From the NCBI RefSeq assembly GCF_900142925.1, contig NZ_FRCN01000017.1, positions 143,958 to 207,957 on the forward strand: a stretch of 64,000 bases of DNA. The letters are read 5' to 3'. This document shows, one piece after another, positions 26,093 through 34,013 of the stretch (positions are counted from its first letter, which is position 1; each line of letters opens with the position of its first letter). The position numbers and the translations under genes were made by a program. The notes beneath the pieces are model-generated. The model had not been told where the DNA came from and ran no database searches. It saw only the letters and a program-made list of their open reading frames with translations. Source of the DNA: Chitinophaga sp. CF418. Its GTDB lineage: Bacteria; Bacteroidota; Bacteroidia; Chitinophagales; Chitinophagaceae.

Positions 26093-26460
26093 AATTAGAA
26101 TATCATTCCCCTCCATTCGAGCTCTCTACGCAAGACTCGCTTGCGATGGTTGACTAGACCTTGTCGAACAGGATTGGCTACCTGTCGGGTAATTTCGAGG
26201 TGTTCATCCAAAAATCCCCACCTCACGGACTTTGCACAGTGCAATCGAAAATGTTCCACTACTGGGCACATAAAAATACAAGACCCACTCTAAGAGCGGG
26301 TCCTGCATTTTATGCTATTTCACGTTATCCTGTAAGTATTTCATATTCAATCCCAAATCGATTCGATGAATAAGCAATGAACCAAAATAATTTTCCTATG
26401 ATATACTGCCGTTGGGGCTAATTGATAACTAATTGTCGGAGCAAATCGGATCCATTACAC
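26093..26460. other. 368-bp non-coding gap with tRNA-3'-end-like motif
   Basis: No gene seen. It holds a 20-base motif at 26251-26270 (ATGTTCCACTACTGGGCACA) that recurs almost unchanged at 27071-27090. It is followed by a hairpin (GACCCACTCT...AGAGCGGGTC, 26282-26302) of terminator type. See the findings. Confidence 0.6.
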
Positions 26461-26826
26461 TTAATTGCAAAAAGGATAAAGAGGGCAGAGTTTCAACTTA
26501 GCTTTTTTGATAGATTCGACGCTAACTTCATACTCTTCGGTATTGTTGGTTTTAGGCGTCTGTGCACCTTTGATTTCTGTTAACAATGTCCGGTAGCGTT
26601 CAAGGATCTTAGCCAGATTTTTACTTGATCCATCTTGCTGGTACGCCTCTGTTGCTTTTTGCGTTAAGACATCAAACGCCTTATTCGCGTTGTCGTTAAT
26701 AACGACATTCGCCAATATCTCACGTTTGGCTTCAGCCAGCTTTACATTTAATGAATCTTTGGATTGTGCTTTGGTTTGCAGGCAGAAAAGCAGTAGGAAT
26801 CCACATAATAGTTTGTACATCTTCAT
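26461..26826 (-). CDS. Small secreted protein, unknown
   Basis: A 121-residue protein with a clear Sec signal peptide (MKMYKLLCGFLLLFCLQTKAQ). A helical, Lys/Glu-rich central part follows (VKLAEAKREILANVVI, AKILERYRTLLTEI), and three Cys lie near the C-terminus (CPLYPFC). It matches no family known to me. It lies alone between two copies of a tRNA-end-like motif about 820 bp apart, in an AT-rich accessory stretch, so it may have arrived by transfer. Confidence 0.6.
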   Translation of the reverse strand: MKMYKLLCGFLLLFCLQTKAQSKDSLNVKLAEAKREILANVVINDNANKAFDVLTQKATEAYQQDGSSKNLAKILERYRTLLTEIKGAQTPKTNNTEEYEVSVESIKKAKLKLCPLYPFCN

Positions 26827-27070
26827 AAGATTTCGTTAAAGAGGAATTAAATGAGTGCTGTGCAAGCAGACTAAATAGTAGTGTCTGGTGTTTTGCTTTT
26901 GCCAAGCATTTAATCCCCGAAGTTGCAAAAATACCAACTACCTGGTAGTTTTACAAACTCCTTTTCAATATATCCATGTAACCCATTCCTATTTCAAGAA
27001 AGACTGGAGGACTATTTTTCAGATTATTATTACCACAATCTATTTAAAATCAGTATCAACTGGTTTGAAT

Positions 27071-27122
27071 ATGTTCCGCTACTGGGCACAAAGGCGGAAA
27101 GGTCGGAGAATCCTCCGACCTT
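27071..27122 (+). repeat. tRNA-3'-end-like motif followed by a terminator hairpin
   Basis: The motif ATGTTCCGCTACTGGGCACA (27071-27090) matches the one at 26251 except for one base. Eight bases later a 10-bp stem AAGGTCGGAG/CTCCGACCTT with a 4-nt loop (27099-27122) precedes CCCTTGTTTT. The pairing of a tRNA-like 3' end with a terminator is what a phage or island attachment site copied from a tRNA gene would look like. The remaining 365-bp gap 26827-27192 has no gene. Confidence 0.5.
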
Positions 27123-27192
27123 CCCTTGTTTTAGGCCGTCCAGGTTCGCTCTGGGCCTGGTTATTCCACGGGAGTTTTTGTAATATTGTGAT

Positions 27193-27771
27193 ATGTTCGA
27201 ATTCTTCCGCAAATATCTCGAAGATAAGATTAGCATTGCTGAGGCCGATTATCAACTGATTGAGTCGGTCTGTATTTTTAAAAAACTCCGGAAGCATCAA
27301 TTTCTACTGAACGAAGGAGATGTTTGTACCCATAGCGGCTTTGTGTGTAAAGGATTTCTACGCAAGTATAGCGTAGACGATAAAGGTATTGAACACACGG
27401 TATATTTTGCGACTGAGAATTGGTGGATTTCCGATCGGCAAAGTTTAATGAATTGTACACCTTCCAGTTACAATATTGATGCAATTGAGGATGCAGTTGT
27501 TCTACTCATCAGTAAATCAAATATTGAAATGCTGAGTGAAAAGATCCCTGCCTTTAAGGATATGGTAAACCTGATCTTACAACGTAGTTTAAATGCTACT
27601 CAGGAACGAATTAATTACGCTCTCCGGTCAACGGCTGAAGAAAGATATAGCCAATTTTTAAAATCATTTCCATCCCTGGTTCACCGGGCGCCCCGCCATA
27701 TGGTGGCATCCTATCTGGGTATTACTCCCGAAACTTTAAGTCGCATCCGAAAGCAGATCTCCTCTAAATAA
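27193..27771 (+). CDS. Crp/Fnr-family transcription regulator (second copy)
   Basis: A 192-residue regulator of the same layout as the one at 22220: beta-roll effector domain (LNEGDVCTHSGFVCKGFLRKYSVDD, ATENWWISDRQS), dimer helix, winged helix (STAEERYSQFLKSFPSLVHRAPRHMVASYLGITPETLSRIR). An acidic residue pair expected for cAMP binding is not evident, so the effector is unknown. A perfect FNR-type palindrome (TTGATATTTATCAA) lies 10 bases after the stop, upstream of the NTF2-like gene, which it may control. AT-rich relative to housekeeping genes. Confidence 0.87.
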   Translation: MFEFFRKYLEDKISIAEADYQLIESVCIFKKLRKHQFLLNEGDVCTHSGFVCKGFLRKYSVDDKGIEHTVYFATENWWISDRQSLMNCTPSSYNIDAIEDAVVLLISKSNIEMLSEKIPAFKDMVNLILQRSLNATQERINYALRSTAEERYSQFLKSFPSLVHRAPRHMVASYLGITPETLSRIRKQISSK

Positions 27772-27781
27772 TCCATTTCTC

Positions 27782-27795
27782 TTGATATTTATCAA
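27782..27795. promoter_or_regulatory. FNR-type palindrome TTGATATTTATCAA
   Basis: A perfect match to the classical FNR half-site pattern TTGAT-N4-ATCAA, extended to TCTTGAT...ATCAAGA at 27780-27797. It lies between a Crp/Fnr-family gene and an NTF2-like gene. It could be an operator for the latter (185 bp from its ATG). It could also be a weak AT-rich terminator, since ATTTT follows. Confidence 0.55.
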
Positions 27796-27979
27796 GAATT
27801 TTCGAAGCAAATATCAATTTTATTCTGAATCGTGTGGCGGAACTTTGTTGCAGCGTTTAAAAGTCATGCCATCGATGCAATGCTCTCAACAAAAAGTAGA
27901 AACATCCTGGCATTACAGAAATAAGGCTGTGCTGACATGGGACGGTCTGGAGATCTAATCACAATTATATCTAATCAAA

Positions 27980-28399
27980 ATGGAATTATCAACACAAAGT
28001 CAGGAGACAAAATTGGTGCTGGACGGCTTTTTTCAGGGCACGAGTAACAATGATACGGATGCTATTTCGGCTTTTTTAGCCGAAGATATAAGCTTTTATA
28101 TAGCTGAATCCCCTTATATGCCCTGGACAGGAAAGAAAAATGGTAAACAGCAAGTTATTACAGCTTTACAACAACTGATTGCAGCTCATAAAACTGAAGA
28201 TGACGATTTTGAAATGGATCATATATTTATTGATGAAACAGAAGCTGCTGTTTTTGGAAAGGCAGGCAGAACAGTCAGGGCAACGGGCAAAAAATTTAAA
28301 GAACCATTCGTGATGCGGTTTACTGTGAAAGATCGGTTAATTACTAAATTCCTGATGCTGGAAGATTCACATAAGATAGAAAAAGCTTTTATTCAATAA
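27980..28399 (+). CDS. SnoaL-like/NTF2-like small protein
   Basis: A 139-residue protein of the cone-shaped NTF2 fold. Visible elements: initial helix KLVLDGFFQGTSNNDTDAISAFLAEDISFYIA, PYMPWTGKKNGKQQVITAL, GKAGRTVRATGKKFKEPFVMRFTVKDRLI, and the closing strand KFLMLEDSHKIEKAF. Members range from polyketide cyclases to stress proteins with unknown ligands, so the function is open. It may be under the FNR-type palindrome upstream. No neighbour on the same strand follows it, and a degraded permease fragment begins 35 bp later. Confidence 0.82.
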   Translation: MELSTQSQETKLVLDGFFQGTSNNDTDAISAFLAEDISFYIAESPYMPWTGKKNGKQQVITALQQLIAAHKTEDDDFEMDHIFIDETEAAVFGKAGRTVRATGKKFKEPFVMRFTVKDRLITKFLMLEDSHKIEKAFIQ

Positions 28400-28433
28400 T
28401 TAATGTAACCTGAGTACGGGCACCATCAGCTGA

Positions 28434-28580
28434 CAGCTGTTCGCGACAGCCGGATCTGTCGCTATTTTGATTGCTTATAACGGTACGTTTCCAATCGGGG
28501 TTAAAGCAGCCCTGGCCAACCCGGTCAAAAAGCCGTCGGTCCGAGTAACTATACAGGGCTATATCCGCTCTGTCAGCTGA
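28434..28580 (+). pseudogene. Remnant of an FtsX/MacB permease C-terminus
   Basis: The frame CAG(28434)...TGA(28580) encodes a C-terminal segment (AGSVAILIAYNGTF, VKAALANPVKKPS) that aligns with the end of the intact permease at 8-10.5 kb (AGVFALVVAILTVSY, VALTNPVKYLKAD). No ATG and no upstream domain remain, so this is a decayed 3' fragment, perhaps a break point of an insertion or deletion. The rest of the gap up to 28816 has no gene. Confidence 0.7.
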
Positions 28581-28758
28581 TGTATTTCTGTTAGCTTAAT
28601 CAGCCTTCTTTCCAAACTATTATTTCTATTGCCCGGCATTGGGAAAATAGGATCACAACATTTCATGATCAAATCGTAATATACCTTGCTACGGCCTTTG
28701 TCTAATCTTTTACTTTGCCATGGTATTCCAGCTGTACCTCTAACGTCAGGGCCTGGTA

Positions 28759-28780
28759 ATGTGGCGATATTCCGTGTTAT
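28759..28780. repeat. Half copy of a structured element (cassette-like flank)
   Basis: ATGTGGCGATATTCCGTGTTAT matches ATGTGGCGGCATTCCGTGTTAC at 29608-29629 in the same orientation, differing at three positions. It lies 36 bases after the stop of the 257-residue gene (minus strand), so the gene sits between two copies about 849 bp apart. See finding on the cassette-like unit. Confidence 0.65.
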
Positions 28781-28816
28781 GCCAGATTCACTAGTTGTAT
28801 GCAGTTTTTTTGTAAG

Positions 28817-29575
28817 TCATTTGAGAGTACATCCTTCCCATTGTATGAATCTCATGTTTTCGTCAATTGCATATGCGTAAGTTGTTTTCTCGCCATTTTC
28901 AGTTCTATTGCTGATCCTTACCACATAGCACGTTTTCCCATTCTCATTCCATTTACTTTCTAATTCAATTGTATCCCCTTCAAAATTTAGTTTCTTAGAA
29001 AGGGTCACTTTCTTTTTAGTTTGAAACATCTTTTCTGTGAAAATCAACTTGGGGATATAAACAGCTTGCTTTTTTTCAATCTCGTGAAGGCTGTCCAAAC
29101 GAGCTTCAAAGGTCTTCTTGTCTATTTGTTTTTTAAAAAAATATTGGCCAAATAGTTGAGTTAATGGTTCTGATAGTGTTGGATTCGAGTTTCTAATTTC
29201 AAAAAGCGAATCATTGCGATAGATAAACTCTGTTTGATGATAGGTAGAAACGTAGATTCGTCCATCATTGTCAATACTCTTTACAAACTGAGTCATACCA
29301 AAGTTTTGATTTTTAATGATGTCTTTGAACTGGTCAAGACTTTGATACCAATCACTGCCAGATGTCCATATTTTTATTGTGTCCCCGAAATTGCCTCTCA
29401 TAAAAAGTAGTGAGTCACAATTATAATAGACATTGAAGCCAGGAGGAGGAATCACTGTATTTAATTTGATTCCTCGCTGTCGAAAGAAATTTATTGTCGA
29501 GTCAAACGCTGTACTATTTTGCGAGTATAAGAGTACTGGTGTAAGTATGGATAATATCAGGAGTCGAATTTTCAT
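28817..29575 (-). CDS. Secreted hypothetical protein
   Basis: About 252 residues from the ATG at 29575 (MKIRLLILSILTPVLLYSQ, a good signal peptide); an upstream in-frame ATG at 29590 adds only five residues. The mature part is charged and Tyr/Asn-rich (YNCDSLLFMRGNFGDTIKIW, NGRIYVSTYHQTEFIYRN appears as IYVSTYHQTEFIYR) and beta-strand-like, with no recognised family. The gene is strongly AT-rich, unlike the flanking housekeeping genes, and is bracketed by two copies of a structured repeat, so horizontal acquisition is likely. Confidence 0.7.
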   Translation of the reverse strand: MKIRLLILSILTPVLLYSQNSTAFDSTINFFRQRGIKLNTVIPPPGFNVYYNCDSLLFMRGNFGDTIKIWTSGSDWYQSLDQFKDIIKNQNFGMTQFVKSIDNDGRIYVSTYHQTEFIYRNDSLFEIRNSNPTLSEPLTQLFGQYFFKKQIDKKTFEARLDSLHEIEKKQAVYIPKLIFTEKMFQTKKKVTLSKKLNFEGDTIELESKWNENGKTCYVVRISNRTENGEKTTYAYAIDENMRFIQWEGCTLK

Positions 29576-29607
29576 AAAAATTTGATACAACGGAAAACGG
29601 CTTTACG

Positions 29608-29720
29608 ATGTGGCGGCATTCCGTGTTACTTAAGTTTAAACAAAGATATGCGGTGAAATTAAAAAAACAAATGACGACTGCCTTCCGTGAGCCGCCATAT
29701 TGGAAAAACGATGTTAGCGG
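29608..29720. repeat. Structured inverted-repeat element, full copy
   Basis: A left arm ATGTGGCGGC (29608-29617) pairs with GCCGCCATAT (29691-29700), nine of ten bases. The right end reads CGATGTTAGCGG (29709-29720), with a GTTAGC core of the GTTRRRY type seen at integron attC 3' ends. The left arm is followed by ATTCCGTGTTAC. It separates two AT-rich genes. The total of about 110-140 bp is comparable to chromosomal integron attC sites, but the 5' RYYYAAC core is only approximate. Confidence 0.5.
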
Positions 29721-29804
29721 TAGTTGTTTTGTTCGTTAGAATTTACCATTATTGTTTTCGCGTAGTTTGCTTTAAAAAATGACGCCAGTAAGCTCACCAG
29801 AATA

Positions 29805-30350
29805 CTAATACTGAAATAACCTCACTCCATTTAAAACGTAGTCCGACTGATGTTCTGCCTTAACATCCTTCCGGTCTTTCGATTTTCCCATTGCTGTAAT
29901 CTCTACAAGTGTATATTCACTTACAAAGTCGAAAGTCACATTACTATCGATACATTTTATAATATTTTCGTCACAGCCCTCATAAGCTGGGACTATTGTG
30001 AATGGAATATTCTCCTGATTCAAATATTCTTCAACTTGTCTAAACGTCACGTTTTGATTCTCTTTTAAAAACCATTTATCAATTGTACAGAACCTATTCT
30101 TAAAGTTAATCATTCCACTATGATTGATACAATCGGCTTGCAAATGGTCATTTTGAATCCCAAAGATCTTTTCATTCTCAGTCCAGTAGAAAAATTCATA
30201 CCACCCATACTTAATTATTTGCGTTTCTCCACAATCAGCAAAATCATATTTCCTTCCAAATACACTTAAAATCTCACCCTTCGTTGATCCAATTGTTAGG
30301 GGGCCAAATTTGCCTGTTTTTATAAAATTTTTTAGTTGTATTGTTGTCAT
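29805..30350 (-). CDS. Hypothetical cytoplasmic protein, possibly immunity-type
   Basis: A 181-residue protein without signal or membrane segment. The N-terminal segment FGPLTIGSTKGEILSVFG is typical of a small Bacteroidota group of stand-alone proteins often found in variable regions. The central part is rich in Cys, Tyr and Trp (CGETQIIKYGWYEFFYW). The function is unknown; an immunity role is suggested only by size and setting. It is AT-rich and sits next to the structured repeat at 29608-29720. Confidence 0.6.
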   Translation of the reverse strand: MTTIQLKNFIKTGKFGPLTIGSTKGEILSVFGRKYDFADCGETQIIKYGWYEFFYWTENEKIFGIQNDHLQADCINHSGMINFKNRFCTIDKWFLKENQNVTFRQVEEYLNQENIPFTIVPAYEGCDENIIKCIDSNVTFDFVSEYTLVEITAMGKSKDRKDVKAEHQSDYVLNGVRLFQY

Positions 30351-30726
30351 ATAGTATTTGCTACATTTATAATGAGTTTCTTTATGCTATCTATATTTTC
30401 CCGAAGTATATTAGCTGTCATATGGTGTTTCTGAGTCAGATAATGAAGGGCGGAAGAATTGAGGTTATCACCCGTTCCCGGAGTATCATCCCACGTTACC
30501 AACACGCGGCTCCTACCGGAGCCGGTCACGGCGAATGATACCGTTTGTTCCCCGGGGTTAAAACCCCGCGCTACAAACACTAGGAATCCCAACGGAGTCG
30601 AATGCAGCGGATGATGGCCCAGTTTTAAATATATGAATATTAAACAATTTTAACCCCAAATATTAAACTAGTTATACGTCCATCTCCCCACCTCCATCTC
30701 ATCTTTGTGTTCTAATCAAATGATCT
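30351..30726. other. 376-bp non-coding gap with dispersed repeat
   Basis: Mostly the reverse-complement copy of the GC-rich repeat described next. The last 100 bases, AT-rich, should hold the promoter of the reductase gene; CATCTTTG at about 30701-30708 is a near match to TAnnTTTG. Confidence 0.55.
30508..30600. repeat. GC-rich dispersed hairpin repeat, copy 3 (reverse orientation)
   Basis: Contains GGCTCC/GGAGCC with a 4-nt loop at 30508-30523 and CGGGGTT/AACCCCG with a 2-nt loop at 30553-30568, then GCGCTACAAACAC. It is the reverse complement of the copy at 63671-63735 over the CCGGGG core and GTGTTTGTAGCGC linker. Confidence 0.75.
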
Positions 30727-31878
30727 ATGAACACAAATACAGACATACTATTTCAGCCAATAAAACTAGGAACCCATACATTAAAAAACAGATTCATCGT
30801 CGCGCCCATGACACGCAGAAGCGCATCGGCGAATGGCGCTCCCACAACAGAAATGGCAGACTATTACGCCGCTTTCGCCCAGGGAGGCTTCAATATTATC
30901 ATCACCGAAGGTACTTATACAGACAATCTCTTCAGCAAGACCGACAACCATCAACCGGGCCTTGTCACCCATGAGCAGTCAGAAGGCTGGAAAAGGGTAA
31001 CAGAGAAAGTACATCAGGCAGCCCCTTATGCGCTTATTATCCTCCAATTAATGCACGGAGGTGCACTATCTCAGCATACTGATAAAACAATCGCTCCTTC
31101 CGCCATACAGCCCAAAGGCCTCCGGAACACAGAACCTGGAGGTCTGACGGGCCCCTTCCCTCTTCCTTCCGCCATGAGTAAAAAAGATTTACAGGAAGCA
31201 AAAGACGGTTTTGTACAAACGGCCATCAGGGCCTTAATAGCCGGATTTGACGGTGTAGAAATACACGCGGCCAATGGTTATCTGTTAGATCAGTTTATCA
31301 CTCCTCATACGAATGTAAGAGAGGACGAATACGGTGGCAGTTATCAAAGCAGATTAAGATTTCCGATAGAAGTATTTACAGCGATAAAAGCTGCAGTCCC
31401 TAAAGATTTCATTGTTGGTATACGCCTGTCGGAAAGCAAGGTGAACGACCTTACCTACAGATGGCCTGGTGGCTCAGAGATAGCAAAGGAAATATTCAAC
31501 ACAATAAAGAACCTGGACTTTAGCTATATCCACATCGCATCCGAAGGCGGGAACTGGGCAAGAGAATCATTATATGATGACGGTACATCCTCCAACAGTA
31601 TAGCAAAGAAGATCACCGGAAAACCTATCATTGTAAACGGTGGCATGCATGACACAACACTCGCAACAAAACTGATATCCAACCAGGAAGCAGACCTGAT
31701 CTCTATCGGCAGAGCAGCTATCACCAATCCCGATCTCCCGGAAAAAATAAAGAATGGAGCACCATTGGCCCCATTCTTTAAAGAATTAATTAAAGATAGC
31801 CTGACACTCGCACACACTAAAGAAATGTTAAAAGCGAGGGCCATGACGTCAACGGCGTCGACGGCGACAATAATCTAA
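30727..31878 (+). CDS. Old yellow enzyme-type NADH:flavin oxidoreductase
   Basis: A 383-residue FMN-dependent ene-reductase of the YqjM/OYE superfamily. Motifs: LFQPIKLGTHTLKNRFIVAPMTR at the start, QLMHGGALSQ, VEIHAANGYLLDQFITPHTN followed by YGGSYQSRLRFPIEVF (substrate and FMN contacts), and the C-terminal FMN-phosphate loop ISIGRAAITNPDLPEKI. It reduces activated C=C bonds using NAD(P)H; the natural substrate cannot be read from the sequence. It appears alone and carries a TTTG-rich leader. Base composition is close to the housekeeping average. Confidence 0.92.
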   Translation: MNTNTDILFQPIKLGTHTLKNRFIVAPMTRRSASANGAPTTEMADYYAAFAQGGFNIIITEGTYTDNLFSKTDNHQPGLVTHEQSEGWKRVTEKVHQAAPYALIILQLMHGGALSQHTDKTIAPSAIQPKGLRNTEPGGLTGPFPLPSAMSKKDLQEAKDGFVQTAIRALIAGFDGVEIHAANGYLLDQFITPHTNVREDEYGGSYQSRLRFPIEVFTAIKAAVPKDFIVGIRLSESKVNDLTYRWPGGSEIAKEIFNTIKNLDFSYIHIASEGGNWARESLYDDGTSSNSIAKKITGKPIIVNGGMHDTTLATKLISNQEADLISIGRAAITNPDLPEKIKNGAPLAPFFKELIKDSLTLAHTKEMLKARAMTSTASTATII

Positions 31879-31907
31879 ACCCGGCTACCGCCCATTGGGT
31901 AGGCGTA

Positions 31908-32044
31908 GCAGGAAGTACTAAACTGTGCCTTCAAGACGCGTGATACGATTGACAAAGCCCAATAGCAATCCGACCTTCATACGCACCACACCGCTACATC
32001 GACATTCTAAAGAGCGTTTTGCAGCACAGTATAGTACTTCCTGC
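31908..32044. repeat. 21-bp inverted repeat pair
   Basis: Arms 31908-31928 and 32024-32044 are complementary apart from one base, with a 95-base spacer that carries GACAAAGCCCAATAGC, a motif that recurs twice in the repeat cluster at 38.8 kb. The 276-bp gap otherwise holds the 54-bp direct repeats annotated separately. Confidence 0.65.
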
Positions 32045-32046
32045 GG

Positions 32047-32156
32047 ATGCCGCCCCGGCGAAACTTTCCGCACTAAACAAGCAACATGAGGCAAGCTATT
32101 GAATGCCGCCCCGGCGAAGCTCTCCGCGCTAAACAAACAACACGGGGCAAGCTATT
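32047..32156. repeat. Two 54-bp direct repeats abutting the SusD gene 3' end
   Basis: Copies at 32047-32100 and 32103-32156 share about 85 percent of positions (ATGCCGCCCCGGCGAA...GCAAGCTATT). The second copy overlaps the SusD stop codon region. See the finding on 3'-end duplications. Confidence 0.75.
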
Positions 32157-34002
32157 AGTAACCCGGATTTTGCACCAGCTTATTATTCCTATTCATTTCA
32201 TCCCGCTGCAACGGCATAAAATACATCTTATCCAACCATATCCTGTTCTCATTCACTAACGTCACCGGCGTATAAGTATAATCATAATTATTCTCATCAT
32301 GCTGATACAACGTTACCTTGACATTCGCCTTCAGCTTCCCTACCACATTAATCCCCCTGAGCGCACGTCCGACCGTCGCCGGCGCCACCATCCAACGGCG
32401 CACATCAAAGAACCGCTGCTCCTCAAACACCATCTCTATCTCCTTCTCTCTCTGTAAACGAGCTTTCAGCGCCGCTCCCGACTCAGTAATCGCCGGCATA
32501 CCCGCACGTGTACGAATTTCACTCAGATACTTCCGCGTCTCATCCTCTTCCCCCAGCTCCATACACGCCTCCGCATAGTTGAACAACACCTCGGTATAAC
32601 GGAAGAAAGGATAAGGTACCTCCTGCCGGAAATACTGTGCATCCACAGCAGGATCGATAAACTTCTTCATATAATACCCGGTAAAACTACCATTCCAGTT
32701 TTCAATCGGTCCCTGTCTGGTATCCAGTCCCGGAGAATTGATAGTCTGCGAATGCTCAGCATCCCACACTTCATAAATCCCCGTCTGTGCCTGATTAGCC
32801 GGATCTTTCGGTGCAACATCAGAAGGACGTGCACGCCAGTTAGCCCCATCATACAGGATGCTTGCATAGAAACGTGGATCACGGTTCAGGTAAGGCCGCG
32901 CCTTATGCGTAGGCGTATTCCAGTTAAAAGGTGTACCATCCGCCATTTCATAGTCGTCTATCAGCAGCTGGGTAGGCGTATTCCCAGACCAGTTATGATA
33001 TCCGTTCAAGCCGTTATATAGTCCGATCTGCCCGCCAGCCTCTGACTTGGCATTCAGAAAATAACGCGAGAAGATGCTTTCAGAATTATCCTTCAGGAAC
33101 ATCTGCTGATAATTAGTGCTCGCCTCTTCAGGTGACGCAGGCGTAGGAAATGCCAGCGAATAACGGTTGAGGTCCATCACTGCCAGAGCAGCAGCCTTAG
33201 CGCGTCTCCAGCGTGCAGCGCGATCACCGCTGGTATAACCTAATACATCATGTGTTGCAACAGTCGCTATCACCGGCGATTTTGCACTCGCTGTAGGAAA
33301 ATCATACAGATCACTTGCCGCATAGATCAGCATACGCGATTTCAGCGCAAGCGCCGCTCCCTCCGTAGCCCGGCCTTTTACAGTAATGCTTTCTTTACCC
33401 TGTAGTAAACGGGCAGCAGAATCACAGTCCCTCACAATATGCTCCACACAATCAGAGAAAGAGTTACGGGCGATAGTATAATCTTTATCAGCTAAAGTAT
33501 ACACAGTATCTATCAGCGGCACACCACCATAAGCCCGCACCAGCTGATGATAAAAGTATGCACGGAGGAAGTATACCTCTCCCTTCAGCCGCTCCCCTGT
33601 CGCTACTTTATCAAAAGGCACTTTCTGTATATTCTGGAAAAACACGTTACATGCACGGATGCGTTTATACATATCATCCCACTGAAAAGTACCACGGGTG
33701 TTCACGTACTCAGCATCTGTAGGACTGATAGTCGCCTCTCCCATGTTCTTCATGCCGTAGTTGTGCGTGAACATTGTTTCGTCAGTGGCGGAAGATAACA
33801 TGGTTTCCAGGAAACCACCACTGCTCAGGCCATTATAAATTTCATTTACGAAAGCTTCCGTCAATGCCTGGTCCTGCCACACATCATCTTTGGTAGCTTC
33901 CCCTAAAGGTCTTGTATTCAGGAAATCGGTATTACACGCAGCAACCGTCAAAGCGCCCGCCATACCAATACCGATGTATATTTTCTTAAGTAGTTGTTTC
34001 AT
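32155..34002 (-). CDS. SusD/RagB-family nutrient-binding lipoprotein (pair 1)
   Basis: A 615-residue outer-membrane lipoprotein that captures substrate for its SusC partner. Lipobox VAACNTDFL (Cys about 23). The SusD N-terminal TPR-like helical region contains FLNTRPLGEATKDDVWQDQALTEAFVNEIYNGL, and the C-terminal SusD domain contains MEYGEEDETRKYLSEIRTRAG-type and REKEIEMVFEEQRFFDVRRWMVAP motifs. It begins 12 bases after the SusC stop, as usual. No glycoside hydrolase or regulator is next to it, so the substrate class is open. Confidence 0.95.
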   Translation of the reverse strand: MKQLLKKIYIGIGMAGALTVAACNTDFLNTRPLGEATKDDVWQDQALTEAFVNEIYNGLSSGGFLETMLSSATDETMFTHNYGMKNMGEATISPTDAEYVNTRGTFQWDDMYKRIRACNVFFQNIQKVPFDKVATGERLKGEVYFLRAYFYHQLVRAYGGVPLIDTVYTLADKDYTIARNSFSDCVEHIVRDCDSAARLLQGKESITVKGRATEGAALALKSRMLIYAASDLYDFPTASAKSPVIATVATHDVLGYTSGDRAARWRRAKAAALAVMDLNRYSLAFPTPASPEEASTNYQQMFLKDNSESIFSRYFLNAKSEAGGQIGLYNGLNGYHNWSGNTPTQLLIDDYEMADGTPFNWNTPTHKARPYLNRDPRFYASILYDGANWRARPSDVAPKDPANQAQTGIYEVWDAEHSQTINSPGLDTRQGPIENWNGSFTGYYMKKFIDPAVDAQYFRQEVPYPFFRYTEVLFNYAEACMELGEEDETRKYLSEIRTRAGMPAITESGAALKARLQREKEIEMVFEEQRFFDVRRWMVAPATVGRALRGINVVGKLKANVKVTLYQHDENNYDYTYTPVTLVNENRIWLDKMYFMPLQRDEMNRNNKLVQNPGY

Positions 34003-34013
34003 GATACTGCTGA

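Noticed and set aside
26251..26270. A tRNA gene at the tRNA-like motif
   Set aside because: No upstream cloverleaf (D-arm, anticodon arm) can be drawn, so at most the 3' end of a tRNA is present.
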